Source: Halanaerobium hydrogeniformans (lineage in GTDB: Bacteria > Bacillota > Halanaerobiia > Halanaerobiales > Halanaerobiaceae). Taken from it: a stretch of 64,000 nt of DNA. The position numbers and the translations under genes were made by a program. Under the pieces are notes generated by a model that ran no database searches, was not told the DNA's origin, and was given only the letters and a program-made list of their open reading frames with translations. The DNA lies in the NCBI RefSeq assembly GCF_000166415.1, contig NC_014654.1, forward strand, positions 248,001 to 312,000, in the 5' to 3' direction. Of the stretch, positions 8,992-19,642 are shown one piece after another; positions within the stretch are counted from its first letter, which is position 1, and every line of letters begins with the position of its first letter.

Positions 8992-9950
8992 TTAGGCGAG
9001 TACTGGTTCAGCAACTATTTTTTCTGCTTTAGCCAGTTTATAAAATTTTGCTGGAGGCATATCATTAAGACTGCCATGACGGTATCTGTTGTTATAATAA
9101 TTCATATACTCACTGTACTTTTTTATAGGCGTCAATAAAACTACTGAATTCATTAATTGAATAACAATCTTTTTCTAAAACCGAATGAAATGATTCTATA
9201 TGAGCATTCATATTAGGTGTTCTAACTGGAATTCTCTGATGCTCTACCCCCAGTTTTTCACAGGTGTCTCCAAATAATTTAGAGACAAATTGTGGTCCAT
9301 TATCTGTTCTAATTTTAGGCAAATTCATGCCTTTATACAGCTTTCTTTTATTTAAAGCAGCCTTTAATACCCTGCAGGTATCTTTAGCTTTACAGCTTAG
9401 TCCCAGGTGATAATCTATAACAGTCTTATCAAAGACATCAATTACTGACATCTGGAAAAAGAACTGATCTGTTCCATTTATGTAGCCGTATTTTAAATCC
9501 ATCTGCCAGAGTTGATTTGGTTCTGTAATTTCTTCCTGTTTTGCAATCTTTTAGGTCTAAATTTTTGATTTTTCTTTGCGATCTTAATATATCCAGTTCT
9601 TTGCATAACCTGTATACTTTTTTCTTATTTATTTTCAAGTTATAGTCTTCTTTTAAACAGACTGTAAGTTTCCTGTAACCATAAGGGAAGCCATCTCCTG
9701 CAACCAGTTCTAAGAGCCATTCTTTAATCTGTTCATCAGATATTTTTTCACCTGATTCAGTTAGAGAATACCCAGGGACAGGTCTTCCTTGAGGATTATT
9801 GGAATTGCTGCTATTAGTACTTTCACTCTCAGTTTTTCTATTTATATTACTGTAGTAAGTGGAAGAATTAAGCCCAACAAAGTCTAAAACAATAGAGATT
9901 TTTATACCCTTTATTTATCCACTTTGATGCAATCTGAACTTTGAGGGCTA
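8992..9950 (-). pseudogene. IS3-family orfB transposase, frameshifted (copy 1)
   Basis: Same protein as orfB at 27750-28710: an rve integrase core with D (MDLKYG), D (RTDNGPQF) and E (HIESFHS). Here it is broken. Two one-base losses in A-runs near 9545-9565 shift the frame just before the first catalytic Asp, and a one-base gain near 9115 shifts it again near the C-terminus. The middle piece, 9110-9502, is still readable. All three changes are short indels, two of them in homopolymers. Confidence 0.85.
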
Positions 9951-10259
9951 TCGGGGGTTTACTTTATCTCTCAACTCCCTTAAAATCGCTAATTCTAATT
10001 CTTTTTCTGCTACAATTTTTCTGAGCTTATCATTTTCATCGCTCATTTTACTTAATCTATTTTCTATCTCTTTCATTTGCTTTTTTTCATCTTTAGGAAG
10101 AGATCTAACTGATCCTGTTTCTTTAGCTTTTTTGACCCAGCTGTAAACAGTATGCTTAGAAATATTATGTCGTCTTGCTACAAGAGCTGTGTTACCTATT
10201 TCGCGACATTCTTTTACAATTTGTTCTTTAGTTTCATCGGAATATTTTCTGTTTGCCAT
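9948..10259 (-). CDS. IS3-family orfA, HTH transposase subunit (copy 1)
   Basis: 103 residues from the ATG at 10259, with AAGGGGG upstream. It has an N-terminal helix-turn-helix (KYSDETKEQIVKEC; NISKHTVYSWVKKAK) followed by a coiled-coil/leucine-zipper segment (ENRLSKMSDENDKLRKIVAEKE). OrfA binds the element ends, and fusion to OrfB by -1 frameshifting makes the active transposase. It differs from the copy at 27443 by Arg for Lys in the zipper. Confidence 0.9.
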   Translation of the reverse strand: MANRKYSDETKEQIVKECREIGNTALVARRHNISKHTVYSWVKKAKETGSVRSLPKDEKKQMKEIENRLSKMSDENDKLRKIVAEKELELAILRELRDKVNPR

Positions 10260-10331
10260 TGGTGTTTCCCCCTTGTAATTAGAGTATATCACTTTCAAAC
10301 TTTTTCTCCAATTCTGTTAGGGGGCTATATA

Positions 10332-10988
10332 GAAATCTATTATATTCTTAATTGGGAATCGGCAAGCAAAAAGAGGAAGTCATATGAACATGGATACACA
10401 AAATTAATCAAATCGGGATCAGATAAATTATTATTATGGATGTATGCATTAGAGCATTTGAATTTTTTGTTCGATGAGGAAGGTAAGACCTTTTATGAAT
10501 TGAGGAATCTTTTTTATGAGATGTCTGAGGATGTTCAAAAAGAATTATTGGAAACCGTTAAAGCTTGGATTTTTGCATATAGAAAGAAAAGAGGTTTAGA
10601 TAAGAAAACTTTAGCAGATGACTATGAAGGACTGGAAAATGCGCTTATAGATTCTTTAGGTGAGGTGCACGAAAACCCTAAACTAAGCGGTACCCAATCG
10701 AGATATTTTCTGCCGTTCGACGAAATAGGTAAAAGATTCTTTTTAAAAAGCAGAGGACCTTTATCTTATGTTGGTAATATAACGCAAGACTTCCTTTTGT
10801 TTTTGACTACCATATGTGTCAAAGATAAAAGGATAAAAATTAAAGAACTTTTTCTAAGGTATGAAGAAAGGGGTATTTATTTGGACAGATATTCTAAACA
10901 TGAAGTAATAGATTTTTTGAATAAGATAAACGTATTAGACAAAAAAAGTGATAGTGGTGATGCCCAATATGTTAAACCAATCTTATAA
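10332..10988 (+). pseudogene. dptG: dptG, 3' part
   Basis: Continuation of dptG after the IS3 element, starting with the duplicated GAAATC (Glu-Ile) and reading IYYILNWESAS onward to a TAA at 10986-10988. It supplies the last 216 residues. It is cut off from its own start by the insertion; internal Met codons (for example in MYALEHLNF) have no convincing ribosome sites. The dptH start lies inside its last codons, so translation of dptH was probably coupled to dptG. Confidence 0.85.
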
Positions 10989-11280
10989 GCAACAATTTTA
11001 TGAATATTTGATCGAGAAAACTTTCGAAAGTTTTGAGAATAATCTAGGTAGTGGTGAGAGATATTATATACAATTCGAAGAGAAAGACGATGTAAAAAGT
11101 TTTTATCAGACCTTATGTGAAAATGATAGAGCGAAAGATTTCGTATATGAACATGAGCATGATGGGAAATCTTATGAGGTTTATACCACAAAATCGATCG
11201 ATTTAAACGGAAAAAAGCTTATTATAGCTGCCACCGTTGATGGTATAACTCCCAATTATTTGATAATCTTAAGAAATATG
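10969..11280 (+). pseudogene. dptH: dptH, 5' part (interrupted by second IS3-family element)
   Basis: I place the start at ATG 10969 (MLNQSYKQQF), 20 bases inside the end of dptG, because GTGGTG lies about 9 bases ahead; an ATG at 10960 is too close to it. About 104 codons run to ...ITPNYLIILRNM, then an IS element interrupts. The reading frame resumes near 12479. Family knowledge: DptH is the large ATPase of the phosphorothioation-dependent restriction system. The element boundary is known only to about 10 bases, so I cannot show a clean target duplication here. Confidence 0.8.
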
Positions 11281-12480
11281 TGGATTGTCAACCCTTTTTA
11301 CAACAATTTTTTATCGAACATTAAATATCTATATTCAACAGGTGTTAGGTAATCTAATGACCCGTGGATTCTGTGGTTATTATACCAGTTAACATAGTCA
11401 AATAGCTCATATTCCAGCTCTTGAAAACTATTAAAGATTCTATCATAAGCAAATTCAGTCTTAACTACTTTGAAGGCTGCTTCTGCAACTGCATTATCAT
11501 AAGGACAGCCTTTATTGCTTAAAGAACGCTCAATATCGAAGTTGTCTAAAATATCATCGATTGCTTTATTTTTAAATTCATTACCTCTGTCAGTATGTAA
11601 AATATTAATTTGATCCAGTGGTCTTTTAATACTTTTAAAAGCCTCAGTTACTAATTCAGCATTTTTCTTTTTGCCTGCTGCATAACCAACAAATTCGCGG
11701 TTAAAGAGGTCAATTATCAGGCAGATATAGTTCCATTTGCCCTTTACATTAACATAGGTTAGGTCACTGACAACAACATCTAGAGCTTCTTTTTTATCAA
11801 ATTCTCTGTTTACAACATTAGCTATTTTATCTTCATTACAGCTTGGAGAATGGACTTTGTATTGCTTTTTAGTGTAAGTGGAAACCAGATCATATTTTTT
11901 CATTATTTTACCTATTCTGCGTCTGGATACCTGATAGCCTTTTTTAGCTAGTTTTCTTTTGATTTTTCTGGTTCCATAATGAGTTTTATTTTCTTTAAAG
12001 ATTCTAATTATTTCACTTTCCAGTTCAATGTTAACCTGTTTTTTCTTAGGGGTATAATAGATCATACCCCTTGATATATTGAGTGCTCTGCACATGGCGC
12101 TAATACTGTATTTATCCCTGTTTGCCTTAATGACTGCTACTTTCGTCCCATTATCAGCGCCGCTTGTCTTTAAAATATCATTCTCCATTTTAAGCTGCTT
12201 GTTTTCTTTTTGTAATTTAATTAATTCTTTTTCTTTATCAGATCTATTATCTTTAGCGCTGAATGACCCTGAGTTATTATAGTCTTTTATCCATTTATGA
12301 AGTGTGGACCTTGCCATTCCATATTCATTGAGTATTTCAGTTTGATTTTTACCATTATTGGCCAGAGCAACAACCTTTCTTTTGATTTCTTCAGGATATT
12401 TTGTAGGCATGATATTTTCCTCCATTTTAGTTTGTTATTATCTTATTATATCATGTCCGAGAAAAAACTGTTTAATTAAT
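11281..12480 (-). mobile_element. IS3-family element inside dptH (about 1.2 kb)
   Basis: dptH coding stops near 11280 and resumes near 12479; between them lies one transposase gene on the minus strand. The ends show only weak inverted similarity (a T-run preceded by CAACCC on the left and, inverted, by AAACAG on the right). I could not identify a direct repeat at the junctions. It is a different IS3 subgroup from the copies at 8923 and 27371. Confidence 0.75.
11298..12410 (-). CDS. IS3-family transposase, orfA-orfB in one frame
   Basis: 370 residues from the ATG at 12410, chosen because GGAGG lies 8 bases upstream; an ATG at 12425 has none. The N-terminal 90 residues are OrfA-like (helix-turn-helix STLHKWIKDY, then the coiled coil KLQKENKQLKMENDIL). 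HTH_21 (HYGTRKIKRKL) and the rve core follow: D in VVSDLTYV, D in LHTDRGNEF, E in AVAEAAFKVVK. In most IS3 elements these two parts need a programmed -1 frameshift; here they are joined without one. It looks intact, so this copy may be mobile. Confidence 0.9.
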   Translation of the reverse strand: MPTKYPEEIKRKVVALANNGKNQTEILNEYGMARSTLHKWIKDYNNSGSFSAKDNRSDKEKELIKLQKENKQLKMENDILKTSGADNGTKVAVIKANRDKYSISAMCRALNISRGMIYYTPKKKQVNIELESEIIRIFKENKTHYGTRKIKRKLAKKGYQVSRRRIGKIMKKYDLVSTYTKKQYKVHSPSCNEDKIANVVNREFDKKEALDVVVSDLTYVNVKGKWNYICLIIDLFNREFVGYAAGKKKNAELVTEAFKSIKRPLDQINILHTDRGNEFKNKAIDDILDNFDIERSLSNKGCPYDNAVAEAAFKVVKTEFAYDRIFNSFQELEYELFDYVNWYNNHRIHGSLDYLTPVEYRYLMFDKKLL

Positions 12481-15400
12481 TATACCCGATCCAATGCTTT
12501 ATGAGGACCATGATAAATTCGAGGATGCCGCTATATTATTCGTATTCAACGAGGAGGTAGACAGCATACTAGGTGGAGCAAAAGATCTTCTGGATGAGGG
12601 ACAACCCCTATACTATGGTAGCATTTACGAGAATTTAGTAGAGGATATGGCAGAATCATCTTTAAAAAAACATGAGGAAGAGATATTGAAATTCCATATG
12701 GAGAATATTTCGGTAAAGAACCAGGGTAAAGGGTTCATTTGGGATCTTGAGGAGGTATTATCTTTCATACAAAAAGGGAATATCGAAAATATCGAATATC
12801 AAATTTTCGATATTTTTCCAGATCATGATTTATCAGGATTCCCTCCGGCCAAGATGAAAGAACGTCTGATAGATAATAACAAGATTTATGAAACGGTAGA
12901 ATCTATAAAGAAGAATAGAAATTCAGATGAGGAGTTAGCAGATAAATTTGATTCGGATGGTGCGGAAAAGTTATCAGGTGATGATTGGAAATTGAGCAAC
13001 TACGGTGATTTGAAAAAGTCATTGGATAACAAAAATAATTTTGAGCCTCTGGTTTATCTTGGCTTGGATGATAAAAGACTTCATGGAGATTTAGATATTT
13101 GGGAAAAACCAGGTAGCCAAACAAAGGCGGGACAAAGAAAAAGACATATAGTGGTTTTCAATAAAGCCGGTTTGAAAAACTATACGCTGGAGTTTGAATT
13201 CGATCAATATTTAGGAAAAGAGTTCATTGCCCCTAGAAGTGAAGATGTTATAGAAACAAAGGGAGGTAAGCGTTTATATTTTGAAATCGAAGAAGCGGAT
13301 GAACCAAAATTCATGAGCGCTATTTATAGGCATAAAGGTAAAACCCATTCAACTTATAAATTTTATGTTGCTAATTTACCAATTTCTGAAGAATCGTTAA
13401 GAGATATAAAGACTGATTATAGAATTAAAGCTTCGAATAGAAATGAATATATCGAATTGGAAGATAAATATGACGGCTTCAAGATCCCTTTAGATTATTC
13501 TGTTGTTAGTAAGAATGAAGGGGTTGAAATCATAGAAGAAGATGCTTCTTTTATAGATTTAAACAAAGAATTTTGGGAGGGTGACGAATTTCGATTTGAT
13601 CTTACGATAGATGGTCATCAGGTACCATTTCTGGTAAAAGATGAGGATAAAAAAATCGTTCCTAAACCATCCAAATGGATATGGAAAAAGAAGAGGGAGG
13701 AAAGTTCTCATTTCGAGTTTATTGATGGGAAGGTTAGGTTCCAAAACCAGGAATTTTCATTATACTCTGAATTCAAGAAATATATCCAATATGAAAAGTA
13801 TATGATAGATCAAAATATCATATATGGATCGCTTAGAGATCAAAAAATTTATGGTGAAGATCTTGAACTGCCGAATGAGGTCAAAGAAGGTTTTTTTAGG
13901 ATAACAGATTATTATAAAGAAAATGAATTGATTCCTAGCTTGGCATATATGGATGATAGTTTGAAAGAACTGGTTATAGACTTTATAAAGATCTTTAACA
14001 AAAGAATTAACGATATAGCGGAAGGATCTATTTTGCAAAATAAAGAAAAAAACCTTTTCAAAATAGGTACAATCGAGACAAATAATAAAGTCTTATTTAC
14101 ACCCTTGCACCCTTTGAACCTGATATATCAGATCAAGGTAAACGATTATTTAGATGGTGAGATAATAAGTTCTAAAATATTGGACCAATTGAATCCCATG
14201 AATCTTATCCCATATATGGTCGATGGTGAAAGGAAGATGAAACCTGTAAATCAAAACGATGCAAAAGAATGGATCATATTCGAAGATATCCAGAACCTAA
14301 AGAATGAATATTATCATGATTATATATCATTGATTATAGATGAAAAGATAGATCAATTCTTTAAACATTTTAATTATATATTCAAAGGCAAGGTCCGTCC
14401 AACGATTAAGATAAATATCATAAATGTTGAGAATGATTTAAATATTCTGGTGGGAATCATCCAAAACTTATTGAAACAATTGGAGCATAAAAATATAAAT
14501 AAGGTGACCAAATTTGAGATTAAATTTTATGATGAAGATAATAAAAATTCTTTCGACAAATTATTTTCCTTGGATACCATCGAAGAAATAGAAAAGTTCC
14601 TTGGTTTAAAATTAGATGTAAAAACCTACAGTAAATACGATGTGATCTTGAACATAAGAAAATCTATCAAGTATTATTTTGTGGAAAATAATAATTTTAA
14701 ATATGCTCACATTTCTTTTTATGAATTTAAAGAAAAGAATAAATTCGCAGCTTATGGTATGGATAACTTGGAATCTGGATTATCCATGGAAGGTCTTAAA
14801 GCATCGATAAAGTCACGTTTTGAAGATGATGATTATAGGATGGGTTTCGGTCTGAAAAACTATGATTATAAAAATAATCTATTGGTAGAGACGGCAAAAA
14901 ATTTGAACGAACTTACGAGAAATTTGGATAATCAGGCCAAAGATCCTTATCACAAAAATGAAAGCCTGGTTTCGATATATTCGCTCGAAAAGGAAGACCG
15001 GATCAAGAAAGCTTTGGATGAATCTATGTGGGTCACCTTCATAAATCCAATCGTCGACATAGATTTTTTTCAGAATATAGATGATAAGACAATTGTATTA
15101 CATTACAGTGATCAGTATACAGATTTTGATAGGTTGGATGCTATCACGATCACCAATAAATCTAAACAATATAAAGATATTATAGGGTCATTTTTGGATG
15201 ATTATGAAGGTGTGGAATATAATGATGAAACTTTGGAAGATATAATCAACATCTTTAATTCTATTAATGGAGATTGGCTGTTGAACATTTTAAGGGAAAA
15301 AAATGATTATAAAAGATCTAAGTTGAGCGAGATAGTTGCGATAAAATATATGCTCGCTTTTCTTGAAGAAGATAACATATTATGGGTTCCTATTTCTTTG

Positions 15401-17386
15401 GAAGAGATATTAAGGATAGCCGGTATAGCAGGGATAAAGAAGAAAGATGGATTGTTTTCCGCAAGCAATTTAAATGTAAAAGGAGAAATGTCCGATGATC
15501 TTTTGTTCCTAGGTATAGATACCTATGAAGATAACTTAAAATTATATATTTATCCCGTTGAGGTAAAGGTTGGCACCAATAAAATCAGCAAAGGTAAAAA
15601 CCAAGTTGGCAAAATATATGATGTGTTTCGTCAAAACCTTAGTTTTAAACTAGATTCAGGAAGAAAAGTTTTTATAAACCAGTTTTATAGAAACTTTTTC
15701 ATGCAACTATACGTCTCGAACGTAAAAAATATGGTAAGGCTAGGTATTTTTGATAAAAATAAACTTGATGTATTGAACGATGTAAAGAATAGATTGGCTA
15801 GTGATGATTATATCATAAGTGATGAGCTGGAAGGTTTGATCGGTAAAGGTACCGTGATTTCATTCGAAAGCCAGCTAAATTTCAGCGCCTGCAACCTCGA
15901 AGGGGATATGAACATTTTAAGATTCAGTGAAAAACATATTTATACAGGTTTAAGCATCAAAATTGAAGATATTAGGGGACGCTTCGTCGAAGATGTCTAC
16001 GATATAAGATCCGAGGATGTATTATCTAATAAATTAGCAAGGACGTCCTCTAAGGGGAAAGATACGAACCGGGAAGGGAATGATATAGAAGATGAAGAAT
16101 TTAACACTGAAACGGATGGGGGCGTAAAAAAACTTGGGGCTGAAGATTCGGGGAATGATGAATTGCCTGGTGAAGATGAAGAGGAACTTAAAACCGGAGC
16201 ATCTGTTGAAGGAGATGACGATGAAGACCAGGTTGAAGAATCCAATAAAAAATCAGATATTACAAACCTTTCCGATATCCGCGTTTATTTGGGGGCGGTT
16301 AAAGGCTCAAAAAAGAAGATATATTGGGAATTTGGCCATCCCAAACTTCCGAATAGGCATCTTCTTATCTCGGGGAAATCTGGACAAGGTAAAACTTATT
16401 TGATTCAGACCATCTTGTACGAATTATCGAAGAACAACATTCCTAGTTTGGTAATCGATTATACAGATGGTTTCAAGTCAGCGCAACTTGAAGAACATTT
16501 CAAGTCAAGAGTTGGTGACAGATTGAAACAATATTATCTCATCAAAGATAAGATAGGAATAAATCCTTTCAAGAGGAACGATATCGTTTTAGATGAAGAG
16601 ATGACTTTGAAAGAAGAACCTTTCGATGTAGCCGAGCGCATAAAGTCGGTAATATCTGCGATATATCCAACCTTGGGTATACAACAATTGAACAGCATAT
16701 ATAATGCGGTCCAAATCGGTATAGAGGAACATGGAGATAAGATGGATTTCGATATACTAAGAGAGAATCTGGAAAAACAAGAGTCGAGATATTCTAAAAC
16801 GGCCCTTTCGCAATTGAATTCATTCTTTAACAAACATCCTTTTAAATTCGATGAAGATTTCAGCTGGAAAAAAATAGATCAAAATGATGGGAACATCAGC
16901 ATAATTCAATTGATGGGATTTCCCCCGGACATTCAACTCTTGATAAGCGAGTTTCTGTTGTGGGATCTTTGGTATTACAAAAAACAACATGGTTCCGAAG
17001 CTAATCCTTTGACTTTGATCATAGATGAGGCACAAAACCTTGATCATAGTTCCAAATCTCCCACAGCAAAGATACTTACCGAGGGGAGAAAATTTGGGTT
17101 TTCTGGTATTTTTTCAACCCAGTTTTTACAAGGACAACTGAACAAGGATGAGATTTCAAGGTTACAGATGGCCAGTCAAAAGATATACTTTAAGCCTCCT
17201 GATAATGAGATCAATTCGATTGCTTCAGATTTCGAAGATAAAAATAGTTGGAAACAAGAACTTAAGAATTTGATAAAGGGAAGATGTGTGAACAAAGGAC
17301 ATGTGTTCGATGAAAGGTCTGACAGTTTACTGGGGGTTAGGAGCATGGTCGTCGACATAGAATCTTTCAAAGGGCGACAGGATTGA
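12479..17386 (+). pseudogene. dptH: dptH, 3' part: large HerA/FtsK-like ATPase with nuclease-like segment
   Basis: About 1,635 codons, open from the element to TGA at 17386; an ATG at 12494 could start a truncated product. C-terminal P-loop GKSGQGKT (nt 16372) and Walker B LTLIIDEAQN (nt 17011) identify a HerA/FtsK-like DNA-pumping ATPase. Before it, VEVKVG (nt 15557) follows an Asp-bearing strand (LGIDTY) and looks like a PD-(D/E)xK nuclease core, which would fit a restriction subunit. A strongly acidic linker (nt 16069-16245) separates the two. Together with the 5' part the intact protein would have about 1,740 residues, normal for DptH. The nuclease assignment is inference. Confidence 0.82.
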
Positions 17387-17461
17387 TATTATATATTGGC
17401 TCCGCGAGGTTATAGCTTCTTCGTGGAGCTTAAATAAACTTATATGAATGTGGTGTTAAAG

Positions 17462-18061
17462 TTGAAGATTTCTGATATTTTGTTGGAATGGTATGTAAAT
17501 AATAAAAGAGACTATCCTTGGCGTGAAACGGACAATAGCTTTCACGTTCTGATTGCAGAACTTTTTTTGCAGAGGACGAGGAGCGATAATGTCGTAAAGG
17601 TTTATCGTGAGTTTATAGATAATTTTGGTTCTCCTAAAGATATTTTAGAAGCAGATAAAGAAGAAATCATGGGGCATCTTTCACATCTGGGTTTGCAGAA
17701 TAGGCGATATGAGGTTCTTAAAAATATTTGTTTGGCATATGAGGAAAAGGACCAAGAAAATTTTTTCACAAAAGATGTTTTATCGAAAATAGATGGTTTG
17801 GGTGACTACATAGTTAATGCGACCTTGTGTTTCGGTGAAGAAAAAAGGTTACCCATAGTAGATACCAATACATCCCGTATAGTGAAACGATTTTATGGGA
17901 TTGATAAACACGAAGTCGAGAGCAAACTGGTAGAGATTCTACCGAATGATAGATATGTTGAGTTCAACTATGCATTGTTAGATTTCGCTTCCCTGATATG
18001 TAAAGCTTTATCACCCAAATGTTCTGAGTGTTTGATAAGTTCTGATTGCTCATATCCTTAA
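17462..18061 (+). CDS. MIG-like T:G mismatch DNA glycosylase
   Basis: About 199 residues from TTG 17462 (ATG 17444 is the alternative; neither has a strong ribosome site). HhH-GPD family: RDYPWRETDN near the start, helix-hairpin-helix GLGDYIVNA, catalytic Asp in VDTNTSRI, and an iron-sulfur loop C-x6-C-x2-C-x5-C at the end. At the position where endonuclease III has Lys and MutY has Ser (G-V-G-R-K/S), this protein has Tyr (GLGDY). This matches MIG-type thymine-DNA glycosylases, which repair T:G mismatches left by deamination of 5-methylcytosine. The C5-cytosine methyltransferase nearby makes that role very plausible. Adenine glycosylase MutY is the less likely alternative. Confidence 0.82.
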   Translation: MKISDILLEWYVNNKRDYPWRETDNSFHVLIAELFLQRTRSDNVVKVYREFIDNFGSPKDILEADKEEIMGHLSHLGLQNRRYEVLKNICLAYEEKDQENFFTKDVLSKIDGLGDYIVNATLCFGEEKRLPIVDTNTSRIVKRFYGIDKHEVESKLVEILPNDRYVEFNYALLDFASLICKALSPKCSECLISSDCSYP

Positions 18062-18083
18062 TAGTTAATGAGGTGTATAAAAT

Positions 18084-19514
18084 ATGGTTTATTATGATAT
18101 AAGTTCCTCCGAATCCATAGAAAAACATGCGAAAAAACTCGAAGGTAGTAGCATAAATGATCTTTATTCGAGATACGGCTGTTTGAACGAAAAGAACAAA
18201 GGGCGTTTGGGTTTATTGGTCGAAAGGTTACATTTTGGATTCGAAAATAATTCCGATGAGAGGCCTGATTTTCCTAAAGCTGGTGATAACGGTGTCGAAC
18301 TGAAGGTGGTTCCGATCAAGAAGATCAGGGAAAACAAGTCTTCTGATATGATCATTAAAAAAGAAGGGTTATCCGTTAAAGAAAGATTGGTTATAAAAAA
18401 AATAGATTATTTCAAGTTGGCAGAGGAAGATTGGGATGATAATACTTTGCTTCCCAAGATAACCTTGTTATTATTGATGTTCTATATGTATAAGGAAGGA
18501 CTTAATGTTGTTGATTATAAATTTTTGTTGGTCAGTTTATGGACCATACCTGAGAAAGACATGAATATAATTAGAGATGATTGGAAGAAGATAAAACGCA
18601 AAATAGAGAAAGGAGATGCTCACAAAATATCTGAAGGAGATACTCTATATTTGGGTGCCTGCACGAAAGCAGCATCTTCTTCTGATAGAACAGCCCAACC
18701 TTATTCTGAACACGAAGCAAAACCGAGAGCGTTTTCTCTTAAAAGAAGCTATATGGATGAAGTGTTTAATAGTTTGTATAAAAAAAGAAGTGATAGGAAA
18801 GAAAAGGCGCTTTTGGATACAGAAATGTCATTAAAAGAAAAATTGCAAGATATATTTGAACCTTATATTGGAATGAGGGTTGATGAGATAGAAAAACAAC
18901 TCGAAGTTGACTTAGGTACTTCAAAACAATACCTAAATATTTTGGCTAATGAAATAATGGGAGTAGATTCAGAAGATAACATAGAGGAATTCAATAAAGC
19001 GGGAATCAAGATTAAGACTATGCGTCTGAATAGAAAAGGTATACCTATCGAGAGTCTGTCCTTACCGACATTCGACTATATAGAACTGAAAGAATCGGAT
19101 TGGTTGCATTCCGAATTGTACGAAAGGTTAGAAAATACGAAATATTTTTTCGTGATATTCGATAAAATAGGAGTACAGAATACTAAGAAAAATTTAAAGC
19201 TTAAAAAAGTTAAATTGTGGAATATGCCTGCAGAAGATATAGAAAAAGCTCGACCTGTTTGGGAAGAAATGCATGATATAATGGTGAAAGGTAAAGACGG
19301 GAAGGGGATAATAAAAAAGGTAACGAAAAACGGTATTAGACGGACTAATTTTCCCGCCAAAAGCCATAGATTAAGCGAGGTTATACATGTCAGACCCCAT
19401 GCTAAAAACAAAAAAGACACATCTCCACTACCCGACACATTCGATATGCAAGGATACACTAAACATTCCTTTTGGTTCAACAACGACTATATTGCCGAAC
19501 AAATAAATGCATGA
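18084..19514 (+). CDS. Sau3AI/MutH-family type II restriction endonuclease (probable GATC)
   Basis: 476 residues, ATG with AATGAGGTG upstream, 22 bases after the glycosylase gene. The N-terminal half carries the MutH/Sau3AI catalytic signature: RPDF with Asp 62, then VELK with Glu 72 and Lys 74. A second, diverged half-repeat starts near residue 250, as in Sau3AI, where a second MutH-like domain serves as allosteric DNA-binding domain. Length equals the family norm (about 490). Sau3AI cuts at GATC, so GATC is the expected target. It converges with the methyltransferase gene, the two separated by a bidirectional terminator. Specificity is an inference from the family. Confidence 0.87.
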   Translation: MVYYDISSSESIEKHAKKLEGSSINDLYSRYGCLNEKNKGRLGLLVERLHFGFENNSDERPDFPKAGDNGVELKVVPIKKIRENKSSDMIIKKEGLSVKERLVIKKIDYFKLAEEDWDDNTLLPKITLLLLMFYMYKEGLNVVDYKFLLVSLWTIPEKDMNIIRDDWKKIKRKIEKGDAHKISEGDTLYLGACTKAASSSDRTAQPYSEHEAKPRAFSLKRSYMDEVFNSLYKKRSDRKEKALLDTEMSLKEKLQDIFEPYIGMRVDEIEKQLEVDLGTSKQYLNILANEIMGVDSEDNIEEFNKAGIKIKTMRLNRKGIPIESLSLPTFDYIELKESDWLHSELYERLENTKYFFVIFDKIGVQNTKKNLKLKKVKLWNMPAEDIEKARPVWEEMHDIMVKGKDGKGIIKKVTKNGIRRTNFPAKSHRLSEVIHVRPHAKNKKDTSPLPDTFDMQGYTKHSFWFNNDYIAEQINA

Positions 19515-19608
19515 TATTTTTAAATGAGCTAATTTAATGATACCTAATAAGTAAATCATTAATTCTTGAATAATTTGAATGCAAATGGAAAAATATATAT
19601 GGACAAAT

Positions 19609-19642
19609 AATATAAAGAAGGGGTTATTACCTTCTTTATATT
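19609..19642. terminator. Bidirectional terminator between endonuclease and methyltransferase
   Basis: Perfect 12-bp inverted repeat, AATATAAAGAAG at 19609-19620 and CTTCTTTATATT at 19631-19642. It lies between the convergent genes and touches the methyltransferase stop codon. It can serve both strands. Confidence 0.75.

Larger units (their letters stand above)
8923..10331 (-). mobile_element. IS3-family element, copy 1 (1,409 bp), inside dptG
   Basis: Bounded by the GAAATC duplication. The ends share a short imperfect inverted repeat centred on CCCCCTAA (8930-8938, and TTAGGGGG at the right end). It is nearly identical to the element at 27371-28779, which has the same length, but lies in the opposite orientation. 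It carries orfA and orfB on the minus strand. Compared with copy 2, orfB has lost one A in each of two A-runs (near 9545-9565) and gained one base near 9115, so this copy is not expected to make an active transposase unless those are sequencing errors. Confidence 0.9.

Noticed and set aside
10152-10331. Extra N-terminal 60 codons of the dptG 3' frame
   Set aside because: These codons are antisense to the IS3 orfA gene; the same stretch occurs opposite orfA of copy 2.
11281-11352. Continuation of dptH past codon 104 to a stop at 11352
   Set aside because: This part is antisense to the IS3 transposase end, not DptH sequence.
17444-18061. MutY adenine glycosylase
   Set aside because: The overall family fits, but Tyr stands where MutY has Ser, and the gene is joined to a C5-methyltransferase system, so a MIG-type thymine glycosylase is the better call.
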